Of a stretch of DNA of 64,000 nucleotides, positions 1-12,975 are shown piece by piece (positions within the stretch are counted from its first letter, which is position 1; each line of letters starts with the position of its first letter). The stretch is from assembly GCF_949628215.1 (NCBI RefSeq), contig NC_134277.1, forward strand, positions 56,988,918 through 57,052,917. The letters are read 5' to 3'. A program made the position numbers and the translations under genes. Origin of the DNA: Phalacrocorax aristotelis. Its lineage: Eukaryota > Chordata > Aves > Suliformes > Phalacrocoracidae. The notes under the pieces were generated by a model. It was not told the DNA's origin, searched no databases, and saw only the letters and a program-made list of their open reading frames with translations.

Positions 1-1129
1 ACACTGAAATCCAAATCTTGCTGTATGTTCAGATATATTTTTTAATTAGAATGATTAATGAAATGCTTACCCTTTTGCCATTATGACCTCTGGTCAAGAA
101 AAAGTTAGGAAAAGAGAAATTAGATGGGTTTTTTTACCTGGTGGCAACTGGAGAGAGTAGAATTGGTGGCAGAATCTCACTGGCCATTGCTTGTCAAATT
201 TTGAAGGTCAAGATAAAGTTCAAATAGATTAATAGATTTTAGAGGCTTCATTGCCAGGCTCTGTAGTGGGGGATAAAGTCTCAGCCTCTACTCTAGAGAG
301 TCACCCATCACTCACAGTAAGAAGAGAAATTTTAATTCTGTGGTATGTAGTTAATTTGCCATTAATGGTAGTGGGAGCTGGAGAGAGACTTAGAAGTTTA
401 TTCTCTATGTTTTAGTCATTTCTTATTGAGCAAATATAGCATCCACCTCGATGGGAGTTACTTCTGACTCGGTACTGAGTAAGACCTGAATATACTGCTG
501 ATAGACTTTCTCAAGACGTTTTAGAGTTTACATTTTAGATTCTGTACTTGGCAAAACTTTTTGAGCTGCATGGATCACCTTGCTCTCCTGTTCCAGTGGG
601 TAACAGTGTCTCCTGAGGAAAGGCAGGCTAAATTTTCCTCTGTGTGTGTGCCTGTGTCCACGCACTTGCTTTTTTCCCATGTCTTATACCTAATGGCACT
701 ACTGACTACTACTGTCAGCAGCAGCAGCTCCTTGTTTTGGCATGGCTCACACACTGATGCAATCGATATTGCAGTTCGGAAGCTTGGGAATGACTGCATG
801 TCTCTTAGAAAGAGATCTGAGCCATGTTCAAAGACAGAAAACAGTGAACGATCAGTTGCTCCGGTGGTGACAGGCCTTTCTTGTACAATGTATGTACATA
901 TTTCCATATTTCTAAATTTGTCTAACTTCTTCAACTTTTGGACCATACTTTCTCCCTTCTCATCCTCGCTTCTGAATTGAAAATTTCTAAAATGAAGTCT
1001 GCTGTTGTGCAAACTATGAAGATATTTCTTTAAGTTATTTTAGGATAACAAGGGAAATAAGATCTGAAACCATAGACTAGTCTTGGCACCTTATTTGGCC
1101 AGTGCCAAATGGAAATTGGACTGCAGGTC

Positions 1130-1260
1130 TTGAATTATGCTTTTAAGTCCTGAAATTAGGTCTGCTCAGATGAGGCATGCTGACTTCAATGAAGTCAGGG
1201 CAGGAGTATGAGCCTCCCTGAGCAAAGTTCTCTGCAATTTCACAACTGAACTTAAAGCCC
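1130..1260. repeat. Possible remnant of an ancient amniote interspersed repeat
   Basis: The phrase around 1183-1240 (GACTTCAATGAAGTCAGG, then a run resembling 'caggagtatgagcc') resembles old, heavily diverged repeats common in bird and reptile genomes that carry a 'gacttcaatggag' core. This is recognition by eye only. I cannot name the family or fix its ends, and chance similarity is possible. Confidence 0.25.
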
Positions 1261-3775
1261 ACAGGTTTCAAGGGGTGTCCAAATATGGTAAAATAAGCAG
1301 AGAAGTACTTCCCTTTTCATTGACCAAGAGCTGCCATTCACAACACTAACACAAAGCCTTTAGTCAATTCCAGGAAGTTTCTTACTACTTAGAGGAAGGA
1401 AAAAATGTGGCATAATAAGGGTTGTAGCTGTCTTATGTGACTGCTGTTGTTAGCCTGGAGGTAAACAGGAAGACGATCTGGTACACTTAAAATAACCGAG
1501 ATGGTTTAAAGGGGGAATGTGTGATCCTTGCTTCCTGTCTGTGAGACAGAGTTAATCACTGCAAGTAGCCGGCAGCATGTGTTTTTTTACGGAGAAACCC
1601 CTCTGTGTCATTCCCAGTACACACTTCGGTGGCTGTCTTGCTTTGATGACACAAGATGTACGTTCCTTTCTTCATCATCCTGGGATGTTGTGGGGTTTTC
1701 CTGCCCTCTGAGAAGATTTTTTTTACAATTTCTCTTAGCAAAAGTGGCTAGATAATGAGGCCAAACAAGGAGATACCCTGCAGTTCCTAGGATGACACAC
1801 CTCCCTGCCAGTGACTCACCTAGTGATTTAAGACTTTCTGTTGATATTTCTCTTAATGAGAAAAATAAACATCTGATAAGAAAATGACTTCATTGGTTAT
1901 ATGTGATTTGTGTGCTGAGCTGTTTCAAGCACTCCAGTTATTTAGTGTGAGGAAATAATGCACCAGGATTGGAGGTGACCTGCACTGTGGAGAAAGATTC
2001 AAGTTCACATGTAGCCTGTGTAAGTATTAGGGCTTTTTGCACTGAGCTAGACGTGAGCCAGAGTGTTTGAATTCTGCCCTGGATCCAATTCCAGCTCTCA
2101 GCAGGCTGGGGAATGCATGTTTGCTATACTGATTCAGATCTGCCTTGGAAAACAGTAAAAGGAGAACGCTTATAATCAGAAGGTACAGTCACTAACAGAC
2201 CAAACCCCAAATTTATTTGTTTAATTTTATTTGGGCTTTAATACGTCTTCTTAGAGTGTCTGTGCCATTATACCTAAGACTGATGTAAATGGGGGTGGAG
2301 ATAAGCCTGAATAATAGTGTCTTTTAGAGGTGTAAGAGAACAGGCATTAGTAATTGAAAAACAACTGACAGCATTTGTGTTCCTCTTTAATGGAAGACAC
2401 AGTGGAGGTGTACGTATGTGGACCTTATGAAAGTCAGGCCAGATAACTGGAAGGACATGTAACAGTGCTAGTCTAAATCTGGTAGGTTTTAATAAATGTA
2501 AATAAATATAGATGAACTCATGAGAGCTTTTCTTTGTCCTCCCTTTCTGTTATTCTTCTTTGCCAGTGTGCACCACAGTGTATTCATCTCAGATATCCAG
2601 ATGATCTGGGTCACTTTCTCTTTCCCAGGCAACTTCAATTGCATTATAACCATGAGATGCATCATTGGCAGGTGAGCGTGGAACTGGACAGTACGATTGT
2701 GGACATGGGTATTCAGGGGACAGATCTAGCGACAGGTAAAACCAAAGGATATAAATCAGAGTTTTCTTCATGAGGAGCTGCTCCAGTGCTCCTAAATGTG
2801 AGTATTATTTAGTAAAAATTAAGTTTCCTAGCTGGTCTAAACTAGTGTAAAACTGCCAGGTTCTCTGGCACTGGTCAGTGCCTATCCACCTTTAGAAATT
2901 TTTTGATACTCTTGACTACCTATCAACTCCTTTAACATACTGTACAGAAAAATACTAGGGAGACATACAGCATTTGTGTAGATATTAGAATTTGGAAATT
3001 AAAGATGCATGAAAAGGAGCTCTTGTTTTCTCCATTTCCTAGGGACTAACAGAATTACTTTGCTCTGGACTAAGGATTTATTGGATTTGATGCTCAGCTC
3101 TGAGGTATTAAACATCTGCACGGATTTCACATGGATTTTCGAGATGAAATAATCTGTTTCCAAATCCCATAATAACCAGGGTTGTTATTAGATTGTCAAA
3201 ATTATGGAAACAGTGAGAATTCATTGTATATCACTTATGTGTAGACTTTGATGTGACAGAGGCTGGGCAGTCCTGCAATTGACGGCAGGCTGCTCAGAGG
3301 GGGGTCGGCATCAGCCAGTGATGGAGTAGATGGCACAGGCCAGTGTGCAGAGAAGAACCACTGCCAACCAGCAAAGCTCAGTGTATTCTCATAATCTATG
3401 GCCTCTGCCTTGCCTACATGCCTAGCTGTGCCCATAGTGAACATAGATGGTCTTACTGCTTAGACATTATATTCTTGTGACCAGATGGCACATGTTCATG
3501 CTCCTTGTTTGTAAGCTGAATGATCAAAAGAATGGTGCAACCTCATGACATTGTTGTGCTGACTCTTCTCCATGTGTTGCTTGAAGTGTCTCTCTTTACA
3601 CAAACTGTTATGGTTTTGTCATTTGGGTGAGAAAAAGTTGTACCAAAAGAAAAATGTATTCTGAATTGTACTTTTAGATCCCTAGAGAACTTCTGGATAG
3701 TAAACACCAGAGGCTCATCTCCCAGTCACATTGTGGTCATAAAGATTAAGAAATTTGGAAAAAAAAAAAATCACT

Positions 3776-3794
3776 GACACTGTGTCACAGTGTC
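3776..3794. repeat. 19-bp near-perfect palindrome
   Basis: The arms GACACTGTG and CACAGTGTC are perfect reverse complements separated by a single T at 3785. It sits just after a poly-A run. The symmetry is compatible with a binding site for a dimeric factor, but a chance occurrence in 64 kb is quite possible. Confidence 0.5.
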
Positions 3795-5439
3795 TGTCAT
3801 CTGGACAAAAATCCTGGATTCTTGGATTAGACTCAAAACAATAACGGAATCATCCCTCCCAGAGTGGCAGATGTGGGATAAGGATGGCCTGTTATTCCTC
3901 CATCTCTGCTCCCAGGTCTTATGACGGTTACAGCTAAGTTGGCCAGTGTAACCCTGCAGCTAAGTCTACAGCTAAGATGTAGATCCATTAACAGAAATGT
4001 CAGTTTACTATACAGACGGCTCTTGTGGAACTTCCTACTGGATACAGGGAGGTGACAAAAACACAGTGAAACATCCTGAGATTCCCCATCTATTTTTGCA
4101 GTTCCAGGAGGATTGAGCAAGCAGCTAGAAACCAAAGCCTTTAACTGAGCCAAAGCAAGTAAAAGTTTTTGAGGTTCCTCTTGTATTAGTTACAAAGACA
4201 CTTAAAACCTTTCAGAGACAGATGTGCTGCTGCTGGAAAAATAGAAAAGCAAAAAATGACTTAAAAGCGTTGAGTTCTTCACAGGGGGCTGGATTCTTTG
4301 AGCTATTATAGTAGGTGGTTTTTCACAAGGTTTAAAAGCAGAAGGGGTAAGATGGAGATGGTAAAAGTAAGACAGAAGAACAACAAGTGAATCATTAAAA
4401 AGTCAATATTAGCCCAGGATTTCAGCCCCACCTCATTAGTTTGTACTGGTCAGCTCCTGTGAGCAAAGCTAATAACCAAACCGATAACTAAGAAAGCAAG
4501 AAATATGGTTCAGCCATGAGTTGTTATCAAACAGCACTTATGAGGATGGTTCACCGTCATGTCACCGGTACTGGACAAAAACACGGGCATGGTAACTTTT
4601 CCTACTCATTGACTATTAGTCACATCTTGGTTAAATTGAAACATCGTTTTAAATATTACAGAAATGTGGCACTTTGCTCAAATAAGGCATCTGTTCCAGC
4701 AAAATGTTATGTTTTGAACATTAAAAAAAAAAAGAGTTTTCTGTTTTTAAAGAAAGCATGTGGACATGAAGATGAGTCAGTAGGTTTGAGTGGTTACTGT
4801 ATGTGAAGTTATTTTGAACCATGTAAAAATTAAAAATACTTTGAAAGAAATCTCTTTCCTGAAATATTACTTTAATGTTTTTCTTTGCCTTTGTTATATT
4901 TTTATCTTTCCATTTTACCAACCATTCAGCAAGGGTGAAAATAGCAAACTTTCACAACTCAAAAAGATCAGGAGATTACAAACATAGTCATATAGTTGTG
5001 GGATTCTGAATGGAGAGTACAGATGAAACATCAGCCGCAACCAAACTCCCCTTAGAGTGTTAAGACATGCCAGTTAAAAGTTTAGGTTTTCTGTAAACAC
5101 CAGGATTATATCTATGACCTTGATAATTTGACAATTCTTCAAATAAGTGGAACTCAGGGGATATTCAAAACCTTATAAAACAGAGTATTCCGAGCAGTGA
5201 TATTCCCAAAAGCTGTCTAGAACAAAATAGGGGACAATGAAAGCTGAGGGGATATTTAAATCCAAAGAGCTTCTAACACTTTTGTAAGACTTTCCAGGGA
5301 GGTAGAGTTGTATTTGTCAATTTGCCTTAACATCTTCACTCCATATGTTTTCACATTTTGCTCCTAAGCTTTTAGTGCATTTTACATTAAACAGTGATTG
5401 AATAAAAAGAAAATTATCCTGGGATAATTTCAGGAAGCA

Positions 5440-5860
5440 GTTTTCCTCCTCGCAGCGGTGTGTTCTGCCTATTAGGCTACAGAGCTGGTGTGTTGCCTGA
5501 TGCAGGCCTGGCCAGAGGAGTCCTGCCTTCTTACCCACACTGCAACCCCACCTTCTGCCTGTGGGAAATGCCCTTCCCAGGGGCGGTGTTCTATAGCCCA
5601 GGGATTAAAGCGTCTCAGAGCAACAAAAGGCAGAGGTTTTAGCCTTTTTAGGCTAAGACAAGGCAATACCTAGGTCGAGGCCTTCTGAGACATGTACTGG
5701 AGCTTTTGGGATTCACAAAGAAGGTGCCTGTCACCGCAGCACAAGCAGACAAGCCTGCCTTGCACAGTTGGGCCATCCCCAAAGCACACAGGTCCCACAG
5801 GTGAGATTCACCTGCAGGCACAATGATCCCTGTATGCTGCGGTTTTTTCCCCAATGGATA
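5440..5860. other. GC-richer pocket with overlapping short open frames
   Basis: This stretch is visibly richer in G and C than its surroundings and has several overlapping frames of about 60-70 codons on both strands (5460-5642 +, 5488-5673 +, 5472-5666 -, 5648-5854 -). Openness on both strands follows from the lower stop density of GC-richer DNA. A short hairpin (TTAGCCT, 4-base loop, AGGCTAA) lies at 5639-5656. I recognise no protein or repeat family. It could be an untranslated exon or an old repeat. Confidence 0.3.
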
Positions 5861-8800
5861 TTAGTGAAATTTTATTTGGCTAAATTGTACTTCAACCTCT
5901 GTGGTGGAAACAGTCCTTTGAAGAATGGTTTTGCCATTATAGTTGTGGCACTCCGGAAATTACCCTATTGCCTACTCCAGCAGCAAGGTAGTAGTGTAAG
6001 GGCATTTCAGAGCATTCAGGTGTTTAGCATCAGTGTTATGCTGATGCTGTTGTGTGTGGGCACCTGTGTTTGCTAAAGGAACTGGTGCAATGAATGTTGA
6101 TATGGTACAAGAGACAGAAATGGCCGTATTTTTTGGTATGAGTTCATCAGATGCAAGTGGAAGTTGGAAGAGAAATTTTTGAAGAGGGGGAAGAAAAAAA
6201 GATGTATGTGCTGTTGATGCTCACTGTATTTGTGGATATACTATGTATCAGAATGGGCTGGGACAGATTAATTCTAAAATATATTGTTTTGGCATACAAC
6301 TTACAGACCTCTTCTAGAAACTAAGAGGACACTGCAGCTAAAGCCTCTCACAAGGGTGTATTCCGACGTTTGTCCCTTCCCTTCCTTCACCCCTGCTGCT
6401 TGCACTGACAAAAGCCCATTACAAAGCTAGAGGTTTGCCCAGATGCAACAGGAACAAAAAAGATGCCATATACCTCTGTGGTAGGGAGGATCAGAGACTG
6501 CTGTAGAGAAGATCTTTATTCTGTGGCTGGATGTGAATGCTGTCCTCACCTGCATCAGGAATACTTAAGAGTTCGTGCCTGGCTTCTCTGTCTATATAAA
6601 ACCAATATGAAAGGTAGAATAACCCTGCAATGAAGACAGCTTTGCAGTGGCTAGTGTGAGTACAGTGCTACTGCATGAAACACAAGGAGCATCAGATAAA
6701 AGGAAGAAAGACCCTATTACTTGCTGAGCCAGACAATTTAAATGCAGGCAAAGCAATGCAGCAACAGCTGTGGCCTGTTATGGCTGATGATAGGGAGTAC
6801 CTGCCTTCTCCAACTGCTCCTGCCTACATTCCAGCCAGTGGAGAAGGTTAAAATCCACTGTAATCTAGTCAGGCTGAAGAAAGGTGTTTTCTACAATGTG
6901 CTAATTTAAAACTGACCTTCTGAAGCCTTTTGGGGTCTGTGAAATTTGGTCTGGAAATGGCATGGTAAGATACTGAATGCTCTACTTCTGGTTAATTGAT
7001 GACTATTGTAAAAGTGGTTGGGAAAGTCCCTTACTTAAAAGATGTTGTAAACTTGAATTGAGAGCTAAAACTTAAAGTAAAATGAGTAGTCTGAGGAAAA
7101 AAATAGATAATCGTTTTCAAGGGGTTTTAGATTTTTATTTTTAGTAGTATTCAATTTATTCTGTCCTGATTCCCAAACCTAATTTTGTCTATATGTGTGA
7201 CATTAACATGAAGGTAAAAATGCAATGTTTCTTCCTAAATTTTTGGTTTGGGAGTTGATATAGTCCTATAAAATGGTTTCCTTTTGATAAAACTGAATTT
7301 TTACTGGTGGGAAAAGTTAATAAGCACCCTTTAACAGGCTTTATATAGAGTGTATTTCCTCATACTGTTTTGATGCCTTGTCTTCTAAAATTGACATAAA
7401 ACAGAACACCCAGAATGACACAAACATGAAAGCAAAGCTCAGTTTGTTGATTTGGAAGTACTGTGGTGCTGAAGTCTCACGGTGCCCTTATTTTATCCAT
7501 CTTTCCCTTCTATGGAAATTGTCAGCCTGAAGTGTGGTTATGTCATACTGTCATATCCCAGATGATTTTGGATACCGCAAAAAAAATCATGGTTAGAGGG
7601 AGTGTGTGAAATGTCTGAACCTTTGAAAGGTTCAAGCATGCGATGAATGTGCTTCATTATCCCAAATGTAGGCTGCCTTCTGCATTCATAAACCAATACT
7701 TTTTGCAGTAGATGAGTTATGGAAAAACAGATAATGATTCATGAAAAAAATCCCACTTGCACACAGTTGGATGATCATCTTACTGCTGCTTGCTTTTTTT
7801 TTTCTAAGCACGAGTTTGGGTGTGGGTGCACAGTGGCATGTGGATAGGGGAAGGGAGGACTGTGTGTGCATGTGAGTTTATATATGGAATTAATATATGG
7901 ATTGGGATATTCTTTTTAAGTCTGTAAAGTGTGCGTGCTGCTTTTATTCATTAGCACCTACAAAGGACTAATTGCCATCAGGCATGTAGGTGGAATTTTT
8001 GGCAGGGAGCAAGAAACGCAATAGGTTTGATGACAACCAATGATCTGCCAAAGCCTTGTCAGAAGAAGCAGCTAGTTTTGCTGTCAGTCACCCACCCCTT
8101 TAAATTCAAATGCAGATGCTTCCAGGGGGTGTGTGGCACCCATCCAAGTCAGCATTTGAAATGGAGGGCTCCTAATACTGTATATACAGACAGTGCTGTA
8201 GCTGCGGCTGCTGCCTAATGCTTGAGGTGAGAGGGAAATGTGAAAGCTGAAATGGAGACAGGAGGATATAGGCTGCTCTGCCCTTTCTGCCACAGGGCAA
8301 CAAAGACCCTACCTGGTGTGGGTGGTGGCTGCCCTGTGGTGTCCAGTGGGACCTCTCGTTGGGGAAGTCAAGGACAAGAAGTGGCTCTAGACTTGTAAAC
8401 CCCATGAGGGCTACCATGGGAAATTCTGAATTTACATGGATGACTTCACTGTCGTACGTTGTGCAACTCGAGTCAGTGTGGTACCCTTGCAACTGAGTGA
8501 CAACAGCGTGTTTTGGGCATTGTCAGTGTTGGGTTCATATCCACTGCTGAAGGACCAGAGACACTGACAACCCAGGAGGCCACAAAGGTCCCACCTGACA
8601 TTTGGCTTAACCTTGGAGGTGACACTTTTGCCCTCTTGTCCATTAGCTCCAGTTCTTCACCTGGAAATTAAAGCTCTTGCAGAAATTCTTACAGAAGTCC
8701 AGCGTAATAAAAGTGATGTGGTTAGAAACTGTCAGTGTGTTAGTTGGGTACTTGTGCTGTTGTGAACTGCACGTCAGCTGTGGCTGAAAACTTGCTTATG

Positions 8801-9713
8801 TGGTATCTGTAGAATGGATATCCGCCATATGGTAAGGCGCTACAGGGTGTCTGCATAAGGAACATTACATAAACAATGGCAATTTTTATCTCTCCATCAA
8901 AATAAAGCAAATTAAACCATTTGAAAGAAGACTAAGGAAAAAGAATAGACGGTACAACAGTCTCTATTAACGTTTGATTTTGCAGTATTAAGCTCTATGT
9001 CTGTCTTTTTGGCTGGAAATGAGATTATATTCCTTACAATGAATACGTTTGGGTCTACAGATGAGTCCCAAATGTACGTGATGTGTAAGTTGGGCCTGTG
9101 TTAACATTGCTTTTGACTTCTATACGTCTAAACTCTTATGGCAGGAGTTGAAGAAGTTTGTCTGATACAAACTCTCTTTACAGCTTTTTGGGGGCTATTC
9201 TAAGAACAAATGTGATCCTTTAGCTAGTTGTGTAGACTAGGTATTAACTGCCTCTGAGAGGGCCTATACTGATACGATTGAGGTGAATGAGACAGGTCTT
9301 TTGAGTCTCTGTATATCCTGGAGTCAAAGGAATCCTCCGCTGGGCTTCCCGATTGCATACCTCTCCTATCACCTCAGATGACCTCCTTCTTCCCTCCCAA
9401 AAGGAGGGATAGGTGCTAATTCTGCTGGAATGTGGCATTTATCACCTGCTGCATTCCAGGGGGATTAGTGGGGTTGCTACTTCATACCGTATTTGTTTTA
9501 ATATAGTCCGTATTCTTTGATTCATACCCGTAACTTTTTGTACCGTTTGGAGTTAGCTGTAAAAAAGCAGTACAGAAGTACATGAACTCTGTGTAGTTGA
9601 TCATGTAAAATAATTAAATAAAAATCCACAAAAAAGGGGAGGGGGGCAGTGAAAAAGACATGACTGAAAGTAGGTTACCTGTTTAAAAAAAACCCCACAC
9701 CAAACATATTTAC

Positions 9714-9741
9714 ATGTTATATAAATATATTTATATAACAT
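9714..9741. repeat. 28-bp perfect AT-rich palindrome
   Basis: The 14-base arm at 9714-9727 (ATGTTATATAAATA) is followed immediately by its exact reverse complement at 9728-9741, with no spacer. Flanking DNA continues AT-rich (TATTTATATT). Such sequence can extrude as a cruciform and is prone to deletion and rearrangement. It may simply be an outgrowth of an AT microsatellite. Confidence 0.8.
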
Positions 9742-11639
9742 ATTTATATTTTATATTCAGTTGCTGTAGTATAGAAGCCTTTCCATAAAATAATATTGTG
9801 TCTTAAGTGTCTCATAGGGCTGTTGTGAGACTAATAAATGCTTGCTAATCGCTTTGACAGCTTCAAAAAAGGTGCTATGAAAGTAATAGTTATTTCTGTT
9901 CTGCTTTTTTTATTTTCCATATTACAATTGTGATCAGGAATTGGAACATCTACTTTTATCAAATGGTGGGTGGTATCTACTTCAGTTCTTATGCCTATTT
10001 CTCCAAGTCACAAACTGACATTGGAGTAACAAATGAAGAAACGTAACTGGGTGGTCCTGTATTTCATTTCTCATAATGTCACAAGAACAACTCATTCAAA
10101 TAGAAATAATGCTTCATTTACTGCACATGTAATTAGTATGCTTAGACAGCAAGTTTTGTAAGTTAGTGAGACAGAGACTTGGGAGCAAAATCCAGTCGCA
10201 CTTTATCACATTTCATGAGACTCCTTGCCAAATAATTTGTTTTTGGCCTTTCTGGTAATAAGTACTATTTGCTGTAGCAGAAGTTACGTGGTAAATTTAT
10301 TTAAGGGGGAAAGCTGATTTGTTGGGGCCTGGTAGTCTGTGGAGCCTACAAAAAGGTAGTTTATGCCTTTATACATGCCCTTTTCCCTATTTTCATTCTT
10401 TGAATTCCATTGAAAGGCAGCTTTGCAAACTCAGAACTACTTTCTTCTGCTTAGTATATATGGTCACTCTGCTATTTGCCAGAGATATTATATAGTCACC
10501 AAGGGAAAGTGCACTTGTGAATGGGAGAGGAGATAGCCCAAAGTCTGTTAGTATTAAGATAAATAGATAAAAAACATGAAACTATTTGATTTATAGGAAA
10601 CTGACAAGAACAACATCAGAACTTACACTGGCCAAGAAAAAAATTAAGAGTATGATCAACCTTCATGTCCAAGGGCATGAGCTGATCACCAGCTGCAGTC
10701 AGGAGGAGCTTTCTCCCTATGGCAAGGTCATCGCAACTTGGTATACTGTTGGAGTTTATGTGCTCTTCTGGAGAGTTGCACACTTTCTCTTAAGCAAGCC
10801 ACTTGCTGAGAGAGGGTGCTCAACTAATGGGCATGGAAGTGCTTTGGTACTGCAGCTTTCTCCTACAACTGTATCTTGTTTCTCCACCTAAATACTGATG
10901 GAGTATTTAATTGAACCTATTTCTTATTTTCTTACTTGGTACGCAAGTGCTTTGGTTTTGTTTGGTTGGTTGGTTGGTTTTTTTTTTTCAAGTCCAGAGT
11001 GACTACATCATCTTGTGATGCTTGTGAATGTTAAGCCACTGATGCTGGTAGGTGTAATTAAAATTGCTTTCGTTATAAAGGCAAGTCTTCAGCCTGAGCA
11101 TGGTCCTGCTGAGAGATGGAGATATGTAACCTTTCCTGTCCTTTAGGGTGGATTACAGTCCTTCATATAATATTTGTAACCCACATATCAACTAATGATT
11201 GATCAAATAAAGCTTGTAATCCACATATTGGCCAAATATCCCAGGAGTTTTTGATTTCCTGGTGATCATCATCTCAAGAACTTAGGAGATGTTGGTGAGG
11301 TCAGATCCTTTCCTTTTTCTTGTATAGCAATTTTGAGTAGTGGATTTTCATGATCAGGCCTTTCCTGGACTGATCCTGGCTGCTTTTTTTTTTTTTCCTC
11401 CAAAGAGAAGCTCACTGGAGCAGTAGGATCTGTGTAACACAGAATTCCTTCCTGAAATTTCAGAAGTTCTTGCCCTTCTCCCCTTTTGAATTGGAACTGC
11501 AAGTAACTAGACATGAGGTAAACCCTGCAGCTCTCATGGTGCATGGTCTGTGGCAGGATGTGTCCAACACTAAAAAATATAGACCATCCCTTTCTTGGAA
11601 TCAACATACCTGGATCAGCTCATAAAAATTTCCAGTAAA
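9742..11639. other. Unique-looking DNA, no gene seen
   Basis: The longest plus frame, 10586-10891 (101 codons), begins just after an AG-ending stretch but shows no recognisable domain and has no partner exon nearby. I do not call it. A (TTGG)n/T tract lies at 10950-10989. The minus frame at 11269-11607 ends just before the old CR1 that starts near 11640 and may include more of that decayed element. Confidence 0.5.
10950..10989. repeat. (TTGG)n plus poly-T simple repeat
   Basis: About four units of TTGG at 10963-10978 run into an uninterrupted T tract of about a dozen bases. It is a short low-complexity tract with no function to infer. Confidence 0.7.
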
Positions 11640-12005
11640 GAATATTCTACAGCCTCTCTAGGTAGCCTTTCCAGTGCTTCATAACCATTATAAATAGATA
11701 TTTAGAGAAAACTTTGTTGCAAATTAAGCCAAATTCTCCCTAAACTGCTCCAAGTGCATATGGAAAACATTGATTGGCATTGTCTCCATAACTGCTACTT
11801 ACATATTTGAAGGCTGTCATCATGTCTCTGCTCCTTTTTTCTCCTCCCTGGTCTCCTCCAGAGCAAACAAGACCAGTTCCTTCATCCTGTTCTCATGCTA
11901 GCCATTCACAAATTTGCCTTGATTGATCCTGCATCATGGTGCTGAAAACTTGACTCAATTCTACATTTGAGGCCTCACCAGACTGAGCAGAGCAGCACAG
12001 TTATT
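11640..12005 (-). mobile_element. Old CR1 LINE fragment, minus strand
   Basis: Read on the plus strand, the segment matches the reverse complement of the CR1 3' region. It has 'cctctctaggtagcc...ccagtgcttcata' near 11653, 'ttacatatttgaaggctgtc' at about 11800 followed by 'atcatgtctctgctcc', and 'gaggcctcaccagactgagc' at about 11970. These are the usual landmarks of the C-terminal end of CR1 ORF2, in the right order and spacing. Divergence is high with many indels and no frame survives, so this is an ancient insertion. The exact 3' end, possibly nearer 11600, is unclear. Confidence 0.7.
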
Positions 12006-12820
12006 CTTACAAGCCAAAGTAGTTGAACCAAAACCAGTTTATTCAAATATTTTAATGTTGTCAATTGTGTACCAGTGTAGGCTCAAGTTGATAGTGAGGA
12101 ATAATAAAAAGTCTTTGTATTTTTAATTACAAAGGTAGCTATGCAATTAAACAGAGGTAAAAACATTAATGTTTAATTCAAAGAAATTATGAACCACGGC
12201 TATTTGGGTCTTTCTGGGGTCCAGTGAAACAGGAGGATGTACTTATTTCCGAAGACAGAATGAGATGCAAGAATGCACTTTCCTGATACATGATTTTGCA
12301 TTCCTAAAGGAACTGGACTCCACAAGTTGCTGTATTCTTTATTTGGTGTTTGTTATAAATGGACATGGCAATTTGCCAGGCATTAAGCACATCTGAGCAT
12401 ACCCACAAGCTAATTTGATGAAACATCTGTGTGCATATGTGTATAAAAAACCAAGGAAAAATTTTTACTGTAAAAGATAAGAGCAACTCTGTAGATGGCT
12501 TTTTTTTTTTTTCAAAATATTGAAGTGTTTTTGAAAGGAAAAGAGGAACAGAAGTGAAATGGATGTTTATTTTTTAGGCTGTTTAATAAAAGAGCAGGAT
12601 TTTCCAGTTGTACAAAGCACTGCTTGAAGAAAAGCCTGTCTGTTGATCACCTAATTTGTCTAAGGAGAGTCAGCATTAGTTTACAATATCATTTAAGAGG
12701 AAATGATTTAGAGCATGATGTCAGGTTCCTGTTCTTTGGAAGTGTAGAGACAACTTTTCAAACTTGGGTACTTCAATTTACCCTTCTAAATCTGAGTTTA
12801 GAGATCTCAAATCTTGAGGT
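12006..12820. other. AT-rich noncoding DNA with homeodomain-type cores
   Basis: There is no coding signal. The part at about 12120-12190 contains ATTA/TAAT cores (TTTAATTAC, GCAATTAAAC, ACATTAATGT, TTTAATTC) in close spacing, which resembles developmental enhancer DNA but is also expected in AT-rich sequence. A T12 tract follows near 12500. Confidence 0.3.
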
Positions 12821-12975
12821 GTGATGGGTTTGGGTGGGTTTTGTGTTTTCGATTGGGTTTTGGGGGGTGTGTGGGGAGGGGGGCTGGGTTTTTGGGTTTG
12901 TTTTGTCTTATTTGTGGATTTTTAGGTTTGTGTTTGTGGGTTTGTTTGTTTTTTGTGTTTGTTTTTTTATTTGGT
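12821..12975 (+). repeat. G/T-rich tract with G-quadruplex potential
   Basis: About 150 bases consist almost only of G and T on the plus strand. At 12855-12896 there are six G-runs of three or more separated by loops of 1-5 bases (GGG TTTT G6 TGTGT G4 A G6 CT GGG TTTTT GGG), a canonical G-quadruplex pattern. Three more GGG runs lie at 12826-12838. The long open frame across it (12814-13113) is rich in G, F, L, C and V purely because of composition and should not be annotated as a protein. Confidence 0.8.

Larger units (their letters stand above)
1..9713. other. AT-rich unique-looking DNA, no gene seen
   Basis: I see no supportable gene here. Open frames are short (mostly 60-145 codons) and overlap on opposite strands; the pair at 561-980 (+) and 575-1012 (-) is typical of chance. 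None shows a domain, a repeat or a splice-flanked exon pattern that I recognise. The interval holds scattered A/T homopolymers, for example a run of A ending near 3770, and a somewhat GC-richer pocket at 5440-5860. Isolated AATAAA hexamers occur as expected for AT-rich DNA and are not evidence of transcripts by themselves. It could be intronic or intergenic. Confidence 0.6.

Noticed and set aside
561..1012. Overlapping 139- and 145-codon frames on opposite strands
   Set aside because: Mutual overlap on both strands, at most one could be real; neither has a domain or a splice context.
10586..10891. 101-codon frame just after an AG, looked like an exon
   Set aside because: No recognised protein family, no partner exon, and the frame ends at a stop rather than at a clear splice donor.
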